Origin: Bidens hawaiensis
Lineage: Eukaryota > Streptophyta > Magnoliopsida > Asterales > Asteraceae
DNA length: 64,000 nt
Assembly: GCA_021521415.1 (NCBI GenBank)
Contig: JAIQDT010001093.1
Coordinates: forward strand, 62,001 to 126,000
Direction of reading: 5' to 3'
Positions 12,666 to 24,200 of this stretch are shown piece after piece. A program made the position numbers and the translations under genes. Below the pieces are notes generated by a model. It was not told the DNA's origin, did no database searches, and was given only the letters and a program-made list of their open reading frames with translations. Every line of letters begins with the position of its first letter. Positions within the stretch are counted from its first letter, which is position 1.

Positions 12666-13560
12666 TAATATATATAAACAAAACCTTTAAAAGTTCTTTG
12701 GTTACTCACTACATTCTCTCAAGCCACCGGATTGCATTATTTGTAAATGGAGGCTTCTCATGCATTTGAGCCGAATTCACGGGTATGGGTCTCACCAAAC
12801 CCACATATTCCTTCAACGGGTTATAACATCTCATTAAATAAAAAATTAATCTAACCAAATATTTGATATGAAAATCCAATAAAGTAGGGATATACTAAAA
12901 ATTAATATATGATTTCTTTAAAAAAGATATATATTATTTATAATTAAAAAACAATTTTATATTAAAAAAAATAAACAGGTCATGGGTCTTGAAACCCAAG
13001 ATCCATACCCGTGAATTCGGGTCAAATGCATGAGAATTCTCCATTTACAAATAATGCAATCTGGTGGCTTGAGAGAATGTAGGGAGCAACCAAAGAGCTT
13101 TTAAAGGTTTCGTTTTTATATATTATAGATTTTATCCCCCGTATTACGGGGTTTTACATTTTTCATTTAAAATTTTTATATATTTTTTGAATATTATATT
13201 TATTTATTGTAAAAAATTAATAATATACTTAGTATTTGATGATGAAAAGATTTCATAAATAAATGAGAATGTTAGCATCTCATTAAATTAAAATTAAAAT
13301 TAAAATCACCAAATATTTGATGTGAAAAATACAATAAAAATTAATATCCAATTTTTTTAAAAAAAGATATTATTTATAATTAAGAAACAATTTTATAATA
13401 AAAAAATAAGCGGGTCATGAATCTCACCAAACCCAAATAACTTTTAAAACGAGTTATAACATCTCATTTATTTATGAAACCTTTTCATCATCAAATCTTA
13501 AGTATATTATTAAATTCATTACAATATAAAACTAAATTCAAAAAAAATATACAAAATAAG
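12666..13560. mobile_element. Further Helitron-like copies, both orientations
   Basis: At least three partial copies of the preceding element. One starts head-to-tail on the plus strand at about 12666 (its 'ctctcaagccacc' block at 12717-12801 repeats 12219-12301). An inverted copy of the same block lies at about 13000-13085, preceded on its strand by the terminal hairpin of another inverted copy at 13136-13151. A plus-strand 3' portion lies at 13262-13560. The result is a fold-back cluster with identical termini. Confidence 0.55.
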
Positions 13561-14606
13561 TTTTTATGGAAAACCACCAAAATAAACCATCTACCAATAT
13601 AAACATAGGAAGTCTTTAAACATAGAGACTTTATGAAAATTGACAATTCTGGACCTCAAACTTGACACATCGGTAAAATATCAAGACTTTAGAGGCTTAA
13701 TCTGATAGTCGAATGCACCAACGGACCACTTAATTCGTGTCATATTTTAGAGGAATCGTCTACACAACCGTCTTCTAAAAGGAAACATCTAAAGCCTAGA
13801 CGTTTTCTATGAAACGCTTAAATTTGCACTGTGCACATGAAGCGCCTATGAACAGAGAAAACGTATGAGCCCTAGACGCTTCTTTTGGCTTAGACAACAT
13901 ACACACTAGCTCCACTTATTTTAGATCTTTTTATGTTTCTTAAACGCTTTATACGGTTTTTAGACGTTTCCTTTTTATTTTTTTCCCAAGTTTACTTGTA
14001 GACGCTATGTACAATTTTGTAGACGGGTTGTGAGGCTAAGGTTCGTTAGCGGTGAATTAGTGGACTTATAATCAAATATCGGTCTTTAACGTTAACACGA
14101 CTTGTTATAATCTAATGTGAGTTGCCGTTGTATAATATAAAAGCATTACCACGTGATAAGAACCATCAATGGTGAACTAGCGGATGTATCATCAAATTGG
14201 CCATCAACACTAAAATGACTTAATATGACTTAAGTGAAATATAATAAGATCATTAAGACCCGTTAAAGGTATTACTAAAAACACACATTGAACAAGTTTT
14301 AAAATATTACAAGACTTGGCATTATACTATTATTACTAAATCATTTGAATAGTTGTTATTATAGCTCCCCAATCCACTTGATGTCAGAAACCATCATATC
14401 CTAATTCATCTCTACCCCAGTTCCTCCACTCAAGAATAACAGCAATGCTTCTACTTAAAATAATGTCAAGACTCAAAAAATGTATACAAATATTATAGTC
14501 CAAGCTCCAAACCAAGTGAAACTCACAATTAACTCAACATTATAAGTATGTACAAGTATTCATCAACCTCGAGTGATTTCGATATACCTTAATATTGTAA
14601 AACTTA
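13561..14606. other. 3' flank and 3' UTR side of the WNK gene
   Basis: No independent gene. An imperfect repeat of about 120 bp ('ggtgaa-tag-gga-t-ta-atcaaat') occurs at 14050-14210. The 3' untranslated region of the minus-strand kinase must lie in the right half, but its end cannot be placed. Confidence 0.4.
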
Positions 14607-15280
14607 CTAGGAATCAATGTCCGACACCTCGAAGATCTGCACATTACGGTTGTTAGCAACTTCTTGACGGGTCTCGGGTGGAAGTTTCTTTAACATGTCC
14701 GATACAACCAACCCGTGTTTCTTTTTCAGTTCATCCAATTCTTTTTGTTGCTCAAGCAACAAATTATCTAGTCTTTCCATAATCAATTCCACTTTATCAT
14801 CCTCGTTTTCGTTCTCATTCGCAGTCCCAGTCCCGTTCTCGTTCTCGTTCTCATTTTCATTTTCATTCTCGTTATCATCTTCGGTTTTGGGCGTGTTTTC
14901 TCCAGAGACGTTTGAACGTGGTCTGAGCGGAGTAAAACATCCTTTGGGTGAATCACACCAAATTTTTCTACCTGAAGGTAATCTTTCAAGGGCTAAAACT
15001 CCGGGGGAAGTACAAGATTTAATGGTCAAAGAGGACAGAGACTCATTTGGTTGGTCAGAGGGCGAGTCAACCGAGCCAGAGGGTTCATTATCTTCTTGAT
15101 CCTCAAAGTAGTCCCGTGGGGCCCAGTCCGGAATGCATGACCGGATTTCTGCATCGATCATTTCCGCGATTGTTGAGACGTCTTGATCGGTTAAGTCGAG
15201 TTCTTCAACCATTTCGCTCGCAACCGCGATTGATGTGTCGTTATCGGTATCAAAAGGGAAGTGGATGTTGCGTACATTCC
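14607..15280 (-). CDS. WNK: WNK exon 8 (PF2-like domain to C-terminus)
   Basis: The acceptor is GAGCCAG| just above 15280. The first two bases complete a Gly codon begun in exon 7, which restores the family's [14 protein letters not shown] reading across the intron. Taken alone the frame appears to run up to 15314, but those extra codons are intron. Codons end at a TAG at 14607-14609. The GTTCTC/ATTCTC hexamer repeat at about 14795-14870 encodes the Asn-Glu run, and its antisense produces a spurious Ser-Phe frame on the plus strand. Confidence 0.9.
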
Positions 15281-18200
15281 CTGGCTCACAAATACAAAAG
15301 GTCAACATGGTCAAGTTACCGATAAGGCAGCAGCCATGTCATCATTTTTATAAAGGGTCTTTTAAATCTGAGCCTTTTGTGGGAGCAAAAGAGTGTGTTA
15401 TCCAAATCGGTAATCAGATTAAAACAGGAACCTGCTTGTAACCACATCACACTAACTATTTATAAAAGTTTATTAATATCTGTACCAAAAGTGTAACGTT
15501 CAAAACCCAATGGAGCCCCATCGTTTTAACTGTTAACCCGTATGATCAATACCTGCTATGACAAGTTACACAGCCCACCCAATTTGCTACCTCAAATACT
15601 AGGGTGTAAATGAATCGAGCCAAGTTCTATTTCTAAAGCCCGAGCTCGGCTCAAGAGTAGTTTTACAAGCTTGAGTTCGGATCGTTTAACATTTAACTAT
15701 CTTTTTCTTTATATACAGTTGTACATTATAATTTTATTACATATAACATAATACTATTAGTTTAGTTACTTTTGTCATAATAATAATAACAATAATAACA
15801 ACAATAATAATAATAATAATAATTAACATGTATATATTTAACATATTAAATAACAGTTATATACATAACAGGCTCATTTAGGCTCACGAGTCTAGTCAAG
15901 CTCAATATCTGAAGCTCGGGCTCGAGCTTGTTTATTAAATAAGCTCAATAATAGGCTCAAGCTCAGCTTGTTTGTTATTTATTAATTATTTAACTACTTT
16001 ATTTGCATACATTTATATTTATTTCCAAATACAATTGAAAATTATAGTTTTATAAAAAACATAATAATATTATGGTAGCTACTTTTGTCATAATCTAATG
16101 TATAATAATAATTTATGCGTAAATGTATAATTACGATATTAAATAAAAGTTAATACAATAAAAGGCTCTATTGGCTAACAAATCTAGTCAAGCCTGATAT
16201 CTGAAACTCAGGCTTGAGCTTCTTTATGATATGAGCTCAAATATAGCCTCGAGCTCGGCTCATGAGTAGTTTTGCGGCTCGAGCTCGTTTATTATTTAAC
16301 TATTTCGTTTATATGCATTTATAATTATTTCATATACAGTTGAAAATTATAGTTTTATGTATAGCATAGTACTATTATTCTAGTTATTTTTGTCATAATT
16401 TAATGTATAATAAGAACTAATACATAAAAACATATTTAATTGTAACGATTCCGGCAAATTCAGGTATACCCTAGCCGGAATATACTATTTACGTGTTATT
16501 CAATACTGAATATATGAATTATAATGTGTTTACACGAGTATATAAGATTCACAGTACGAATTATACTCGAATGAACAGTTAGTCGTATTAGAATTACGAT
16601 TAACCGATGATCGGTTATTGAAACCCGAACGAATCGGGAATTACATTATAGACGAAGTATATAATGTTTAGTGATGTTTACGAAGTATTAAAGCTTCGGG
16701 ATAAGTGAATTATGGCACAGAAAAAGGATTTCGATTTATTAGTACGTCGGTACGTTAAACGAAACCTTTAACATCAAACCAAGCAAGAGACGATCGATCA
16801 AACCGAAAAAGATGCACAATGACCGACAATATGATGGGTTGAGTCAATAAATGTCATGGCTTAAGTTTTTAAAGTTTTTAAATCAGTTTTATGTAAATTT
16901 TATTTTAACCCGAAAAACGACCATTTTAGGCTCGTTTTAAGCCGAATTACGAGTTTAAACGAGAAACGAACTGAGCCAGATTATCCAAAACATTATCCGG
17001 ATTACGAAAATCCGAATGTGTGGCCTAGAATGGATGTGTGGGCCCCACCCCACACATGACCTTGGACCGATCGGTCCTTGTTCACACATATACACACTTC
17101 ATTTCTTTTTTCTAACACTCCAAACTCTCAAAACTCTCTCAAACCTTCAACATTCATCCAACTTCTTGATTTCCAACCAAGATTTACAAGGTATAACACA
17201 TGTTTTAATGCTTGAATCTTGTTTCCAACTTCTTGATCTTGAGAAAAGGAGGTTTCAAATGTAAAAATGGGTGAAAACCCGAGTTGAAACCGATTCTCGC
17301 ATGATCAAGTGATGTATACAAGTTATACAAAGGATCTTGATCCAAGTAATGAGTTAAAAGAGTTTAGAACGAAATTTTACGGTTGAAATCTTGTAAAATG
17401 AGTTTCCATGTGAAAGACGGGTGAAAACCCGAGATGAAACCGACTCTTGCATGATCAAGAGATGTATACAAGTTATACAAGGGATCTTGGTCCAAGAAAT
17501 GAGTAAAAAGAGTCGAGAACGGATTTTTACGGTTAAAACCTTTGTTTTTATATCAAAACCGACACTATGAAAGAAATGGTTTGATTGTTGGTGTAACTTG
17601 CTTGGTATGGTGTTATTGTGCTTGTAAGTGTTGTATCTAGTGGCTAGCAAAGGCTAGAAACCAAGATCTTTGCGATCTAACGCTAGAAAACACAAGATAG
17701 TTCGGTTTTCGTGTGGTTCTATGATTTTGGACAGATTGTAGTGTGCTTAGAGTCGGGTCATGAAATTTCACAGAGATGATCTACACATGAAAATATGAGA
17801 TCTGTGAATTTTTGGTAATTTTTGGATAAAGGATGAATATTTGGTGAATTTAATGCTCGGTTTTGGCCAAAAATGGTGAAAAATAGCTAAACATCATGAA
17901 AAATTCTGGAAAATTTAAGATAAGCTTTTTATAACATATAAAAGTCACACACAAAATTTGAGCATAGTTGGAGAAGTCTAAGTGGGCTTTTCGATAAAAC
18001 GAGTTCTAGGGCTTTCTAGCTCGGTTTTTGTGAAAATGGCTTGAAAAATGAGTTTTGGGTTCTGGAAAAATTCCAGGGAGTTATGAGGATGGCAGGGATC
18101 ATCCCGGAAAAATTTGGGATTTTTCTAAAGTCTTTTGGTATTTTTGACATATTTAGTGTTTTAATGATGATTAAAAATAGATAAATAAATGTAAATACAA

Positions 18201-21200
18201 AAATTAAATCTGGAAAATTTTTGTAAAATTTCTTACTGTCAAAATAAGTGTTGTGTAAAATTTCAAGACCCGAGACTAAACGGGTAATTATTTGTGCTAA
18301 AAAGAACATAAAAAAACAAATTTCTAAAGCTTAAAACGTGTAAACCGGCAAAGTTCGCATAAGCGAGCTGACTGGTGCATAAAAACCCTAAAAATGGACT
18401 ATTTTCATAAAACTAAGTAAATTAAGTAAAAGTAAATCATCCGAAAATAATTCGGATGATTTGGGTAATTTTACCCGATTTTACTGTTTCCGGCACCTAA
18501 ATGACGGAAACGGGCCCCGCGGCCAAACGGGGTGTCCAAACCGAGCTCTAATTTCATCACTTTAACTAAAATAACAGTCAAACACCATTTTTGGATCGGG
18601 TGCGAACAAACTCATTTTTTAAACTAAAAACGGATAACCGTGCTAGGCACGCAAATCAAGGAAAACATAAAAATGATAATTTTGACCGTCAGACTCTAAG
18701 TAATGTCACAATCTGAGTCCTTAGAAGTTGTCACGGGGTTAACATTGTCCCCGGATCGAGTACAGTACTGGGTTAACAATGTCCCCAGATGTACCGATTG
18801 ACACGGATTTAATTTATGGGAATTATATAGTAACGACTAGATATCATATTACAGATCCAGGCTTATAGCAGTTCATTGTATCACGTCCCGACTCACAGAA
18901 AGGTGAGTTTTCACGAGCCCCTTTTACTGAACTGTTTTAAATATTTTCCCGGGGCGGAAAGCATATCTTTATTAAAGTATTTAAGTACATACCGATCGTA
19001 TGGAAACACTTGTATATCTATATATATATGGTTTGATGCACAGAATATATATAAATTGTTTATCGTGTGGAATTGTTCTGGGGTAACATAGTTCCCGGAG
19101 GTTATTATTGTTCTGGGGTAACATAGTTCCCGGAGGTTATTATTGTTCTGGGGTAACATAGTTCCCGGAGGTTATTATTGTTCTGGGGAAACATGGTTCC
19201 CAGAGGTTATTATTGTTCTGGGGAAACATGGTTCCCAGAGGTTATTATTGTTCTGGGGAAACATCGTTCCCAGAGGTTATTATTGTTCTGGGGAAACATA
19301 GTTCCCAGAGGTTATTATTGTTCTGGGGTAACATAGTTCCTAGAAGATTAATGAAAATGTTCTGGGGAAACATAGTTCCCAGCATAATTACATTGCTAAT
19401 AAATGATTATTAAAATGATCTGTCAGTGTTTATTTAAATTAGTGAAACTCACCAACTATTCGTAGTTGACCCGTTTTCTTTACATGTTTTCTAGGTATGC
19501 CCAAGTTGGAATGATTGATATGTGCTTAATGATCTGTGCTACTTGTTGGAAGCTTGCTGATCTATAATTTGTAATGAATATATTAATGTCTTATCGGTAA
19601 AACATGTGTGTAACACCTAGACAGTAACGAAACTCGCAACAATGTAATATGATATAAATTAATGTAGTGGTATTTTCTTTATAAGCAATGCTGTTGATAT
19701 CAGATGTGTCTGTTGCATCCCGTTTACGTTTCCGCTGCGGTTACGGGGTGTTACAGAACTTGGTATCAGAGCCATTGGTTATAAAGAATTAGGATGTCTT
19801 TAAAAGATAACTAAAATATAACCAGTAGCTCAAGTATTATAGGATCTGATTATCAACTAAATATATATTGTGACGAGATCGGGATGAACTTGGATGGACA
19901 AGTGATTATTATGGTCCGGAACATAATAACAGACTTGTCTGCACGAGGGAATTCAGGGAAAGTCACGAGGGATTTTAATAGGTAAAATTGGCAACATACG
20001 TGCAAAAATATGATAATATTGTTATGTGGTCAAGTTGTATAAGTAAGTGCATATTAATTTGATTATGATTTACACTATGGAAAGAACTATATGTTTGTTA
20101 ACTTGTGTGCAGGTAAAATGTCAAGAACCCCCAGTGTGTCGATCGAGGAGGACCCGGAGGAGGTCAGCTCCGGGGACTCCGGGAGCCCACTTGTAGCATC
20201 TAGCACCGAGCCTTCCGAGGCTAGCTTTAGGAGTTCCGGCCAGTCCTCCCCAGCTAGGATTGCCAGATCCCCGACCCCACCCACACCACAGGTCGCTCCT
20301 GCACCCCCTGGATTCGGACCCCGCCTCACGGCGCGGATCAGTATCCCACCTGTCCGACCTATCTCGCCCCCACCCAGACCTGCTACACGCAGGGGCGAGT
20401 CCTCCAGCTCTCGTCCCGAGCCTGCGACTCTACCTGTGTGGGGTCTCCCGAGACAGGAACGGAACGCGGCGGCCTGGCTCCGAACGCTCACCGAACAGGT
20501 GAACGAGCACTCCGCCGCCCTGACGGTGGGAGTCCAGAGGAGGATGTACTTGGGTGATTGCATACTGGATCATCAGTATGCGATTGCCCAGCTGAAGAGG
20601 GAGTGCTCATACTCCCAATGGATGCTTGACCGGATGGAGAGTCGGGTTCGGGTTATGATAGCTGTGTTAGTGGTGTTGGTGGCGATGTTGGTGGGGTTGG
20701 TTTACCACCGTGTTTAGTTGGTTTTGGGTTGGGGTTAGACAGGGACCATTTTTTTGATACTCTGTGTAAGCAGTTAGTGGTGATGCTAACATGGAGTGAA
20801 TCTTGTTTAGTTATAATACAACCACTGGCCCTTAGGGTGGGTCTCTTTTGGGGCATATCAGTATAGATACTTTTGGGTATCATTCAAGCACTGACCCGTT
20901 GCGGGTTATGTCGAGATGATGCCGACATAGGCCCTATGTAGGAAAACTTATCTAATGTAATAGTGTCAGGAAAGTAATGTGAACGGATGTTGTGTACTAT
21001 GTACTAACGTTTATTAATGAATGGAATGTTTGTTGTGTTTTATGATTGTAATTTGTATTGATTATATATGTTTTCTTGATGTTGTGTAGAATGGCACCAA
21101 AACGTTCAGCCCAATTGTCGGAAGTGGACGTGAGCCGTCTGATTGCTCGCCAGTTGGAGGCGGCGATACCAGATATAGTATCGCGCATCGCCGCCAGTAT

Positions 21201-24200
21201 TAACAACTCGACCAATCCAACCCCTCCGAGCAATCAAACGACCACCAATAATGACGGGGAACGAAATACTAATCCTCCGCAGAATGAAAACACGATTCCG
21301 AGTAATGACGCACCGCCTAGGGTGGTTGTTACAGATAGTAATGGCCCTATACCTACGGTGGAGACGAACCGTACGGAACCGATTCGTACATCCAGGGGAT
21401 GTTCGATCAAGGACTTTATGTTGTGCAAACCTCTAGAGTTTAGCGGGTCTGAAGGACCAAATGGATTAGTTAAATGGATCGAGAAAATAGAATCCGTGGT
21501 GAATATCAGCAACTGCCCCGAGGATTGTGTTGTTAAGTATGCTGCCTGCACATTCACGGACCATGCCTTGACATGGTGGAACACCATAGTGCAGACTCGC
21601 GGTCAGGCGACGACAAACCGCATGACCTGGACAGAGCTCAAGGCTCTTGTATTGGAACATTTCTGCCCGAGAAACGAATTGCAGAAATTAGAAAATGAAT
21701 TGTGGAATCTGGAGATGCAGGGGGCGGACCACTTGGGTTATACGAACCGGTTTAATGAGTTGGCGCGATTGGTACCATGGTTGGTCACCCCGGAGTCGAA
21801 AAGGGTGGAGCGTTATATTTGGGGACTAACTCCAGTTGTAAGGAGTATAGTCAATTCTGGGGGACACCAGACATATGAGGGTGCGGTGACGCAAGCGGGT
21901 ATCGTAACGTACGATTTCGTAAGGAGCGGGTCACTGAAGGTGGCGGGAGAGTCCGCGGGAGGAAAGCGGAGTTCACATGACCATAGGACCCAGGAAAAGC
22001 AGCAAGGTAAACGTGCTAGACCCACTGCCCAGAACTACGCCATGACTAGTTCGGGCGGAAGGCAAGAACCGCAGAGGGGAACGTTTCTTAAGTGTGGGAA
22101 ATGTGGTTACCACCATGGTGGCGTGTGCAAAGAGGTGGTGTGCCACCGGTGTGGCAGGATTGGACACTACGCACCAAATTGTAAGACAAATCTGAACAAC
22201 CTGAACCGACAACCACAACCTATCCGTGCGCAACCATTTAGGACTCAACCAGCCCGACAGCAGAACCCGCAAGGAAACCAAATGGTGACCACCAGCCGTG
22301 CTTGCTATGAATGCGGCAGCACGGATCACCTTAAAAGACACTGTCCGAAACTGAACCAGGGAGGAAATGGGCGGCAAACCGCGGGTCAGGCATCGTCGTC
22401 CAATCCGGCGCGAGGCCGAGCATTCGTGATGGGGGCGAACGAGGCACGCCAGGACCCCAGCGTAGTGACAGGTACATTCCTCGTCTCTGATCATTACGCT
22501 TCTGTATTATTTGATACATGTGCCGATAGAAGTTTTGTCTCCGTTAGATTCCTTTCGATAGCAAACCTTCCTATTGGTGAAACCATAGAACCTTACACCG
22601 TAGAAGTCGCTAACGGTAAAACCATGATAGTTAATCAGATAGTTCGGAATTGCCCTTTTATTCTGAACGAACAATCCTTTCTGATTGACTTGTTACCGGT
22701 AAAATTGGGTAGTTTTGACGTGATAGTGGGAATGGATTGGTTAGCACGTAACAGGGTAGAAATAAACTGTGAAAAGAAAATCGTCAAGATCCGGGTGTCG
22801 GATGACGAGGAGGTATTAGTGCAAGGAGAAAAATCCGGCACCATGATACCATTTATATCCCACCTCAAGGTGTTAAAATATATACGTCAGGGATGTGTGG
22901 CGTATCTAGCGAGCCTGACGGCCACTGATTCTGAGGAAAAACGGGTGGACGATATTCCAGTGGTACGCGAATTTCCACAAGTTTTCTCAGAGGAACTGCC
23001 TGGATTACCGCCAACCCGACAGGTCGAATTCAGAATCGATCTGTTACCTCAAGGTGGCCCTGTTGCTAAGGCACCTTACCGACTTGCACCATCTGAGATG
23101 CAAGAATTATCCAACCAGTTGCAAGAATTGTTGGATAAAGGATTTATTCGTCCTAGTTATTCCCCGTGGGGCGCACCGGTACTATTCGTGAAAAAGAAGG
23201 ACGGGAGCCTTAGAATGTGCATTGATTACAGGGAGTTGAACAAGTTGACAATCAAAAATAGGTATCCTCTTCCCCGAATCGATGATCTGTTCGACCAACT
23301 ACAAGGTGCGAGCTACTTCTCAAAAATAGATCTTAGATCGGGATACCATCAGGTTAGAATCCAGGAGGAGGATGTCCCAAAAACGGCATTCCGGACTCGC
23401 TACGGCCATTACGAGTTCTTAGTTATTCCCTTCGGGCTAACAAATGCGCCAGCAGTATTCATGGATCTCATGAATCGAGTTTGTAAACCCTACCTCGATA
23501 AATTCGTCATCGTGTTTATTGACGATATTTTGATTTACTCGAAGAGTAAAGGAGAGCACGAGCAACACTTGAGATTAATTTTAGAGCTTCTTAATCAGGA
23601 GAAGTTGTATGCAAAATTCTCCAAGTGTAACTTCTGGTTACAAGAAGTGCAATTCCTTGGTCACGTCATAAACCATCAAGGAATACACGTTGATCCAAGT
23701 AAAGTTGAAGCAGTTAAGAGTTGGCAAGCGCCTAAATCACCAAAGGAAATCCGCCAATTCTTAGGCTTAGCTGGATATTATCGTCGATTTATAGAAAACT
23801 TTTCCAGCATTGCCCAACCTTTAACCCTTCTGACCCAAAAGGATCGAAAGTATGATTGGGGTGAAGAGCAGGAAACGGCGTTTCAAACGCTAAAACAAAG
23901 ATTGTGCCAAGCGCCAATCTTAAGTCTCCCCGACGGAGACGATGGTTTTGTTGTGTATTGTGACGCATCCCGGAGAGGGTTAGGATGCGTGTTGATGCAA
24001 AATAATAAAGTCATAGCCTATGCTTCCCGACAGTTAAAAGTACACGAGAAAAATTACACCACTCAAGACTTAGAACTGGGAGCAGTTATCTTCGCACTTA
24101 AAATCTGGAGACATTATCTCTACGGTACAAAGTGCACCATCTTCACCGATCATAAAAGTTTGCAACACATATTCGATCAGAAAGAACTGAATATGAGACA

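Noticed and set aside
14695..15099. Long plus-strand frame rich in Ser-Phe
   Set aside because: It is antisense to WNK exon 8. The Ser-Phe run mirrors the Asn-Glu hexamer repeat.
17016..18309. Small frames repeated exactly at 26405-27698
   Set aside because: They are LTR sequence present in both LTRs of the same element, with no protein-like features.
19075..19381. Regular ~35-bp repeats with similar spacing, CRISPR-like at first sight
   Set aside because: Units are contiguous with no unique spacers, lie in an LTR and recur in the partner LTR. This is a plant minisatellite.
20118..20717. Calling the extra ORF a viral envelope
   Set aside because: It lies before gag, has no signal peptide or glycoprotein-like ectodomain, and has only a C-terminal anchor. 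An accessory protein of unknown role is the most that can be said.
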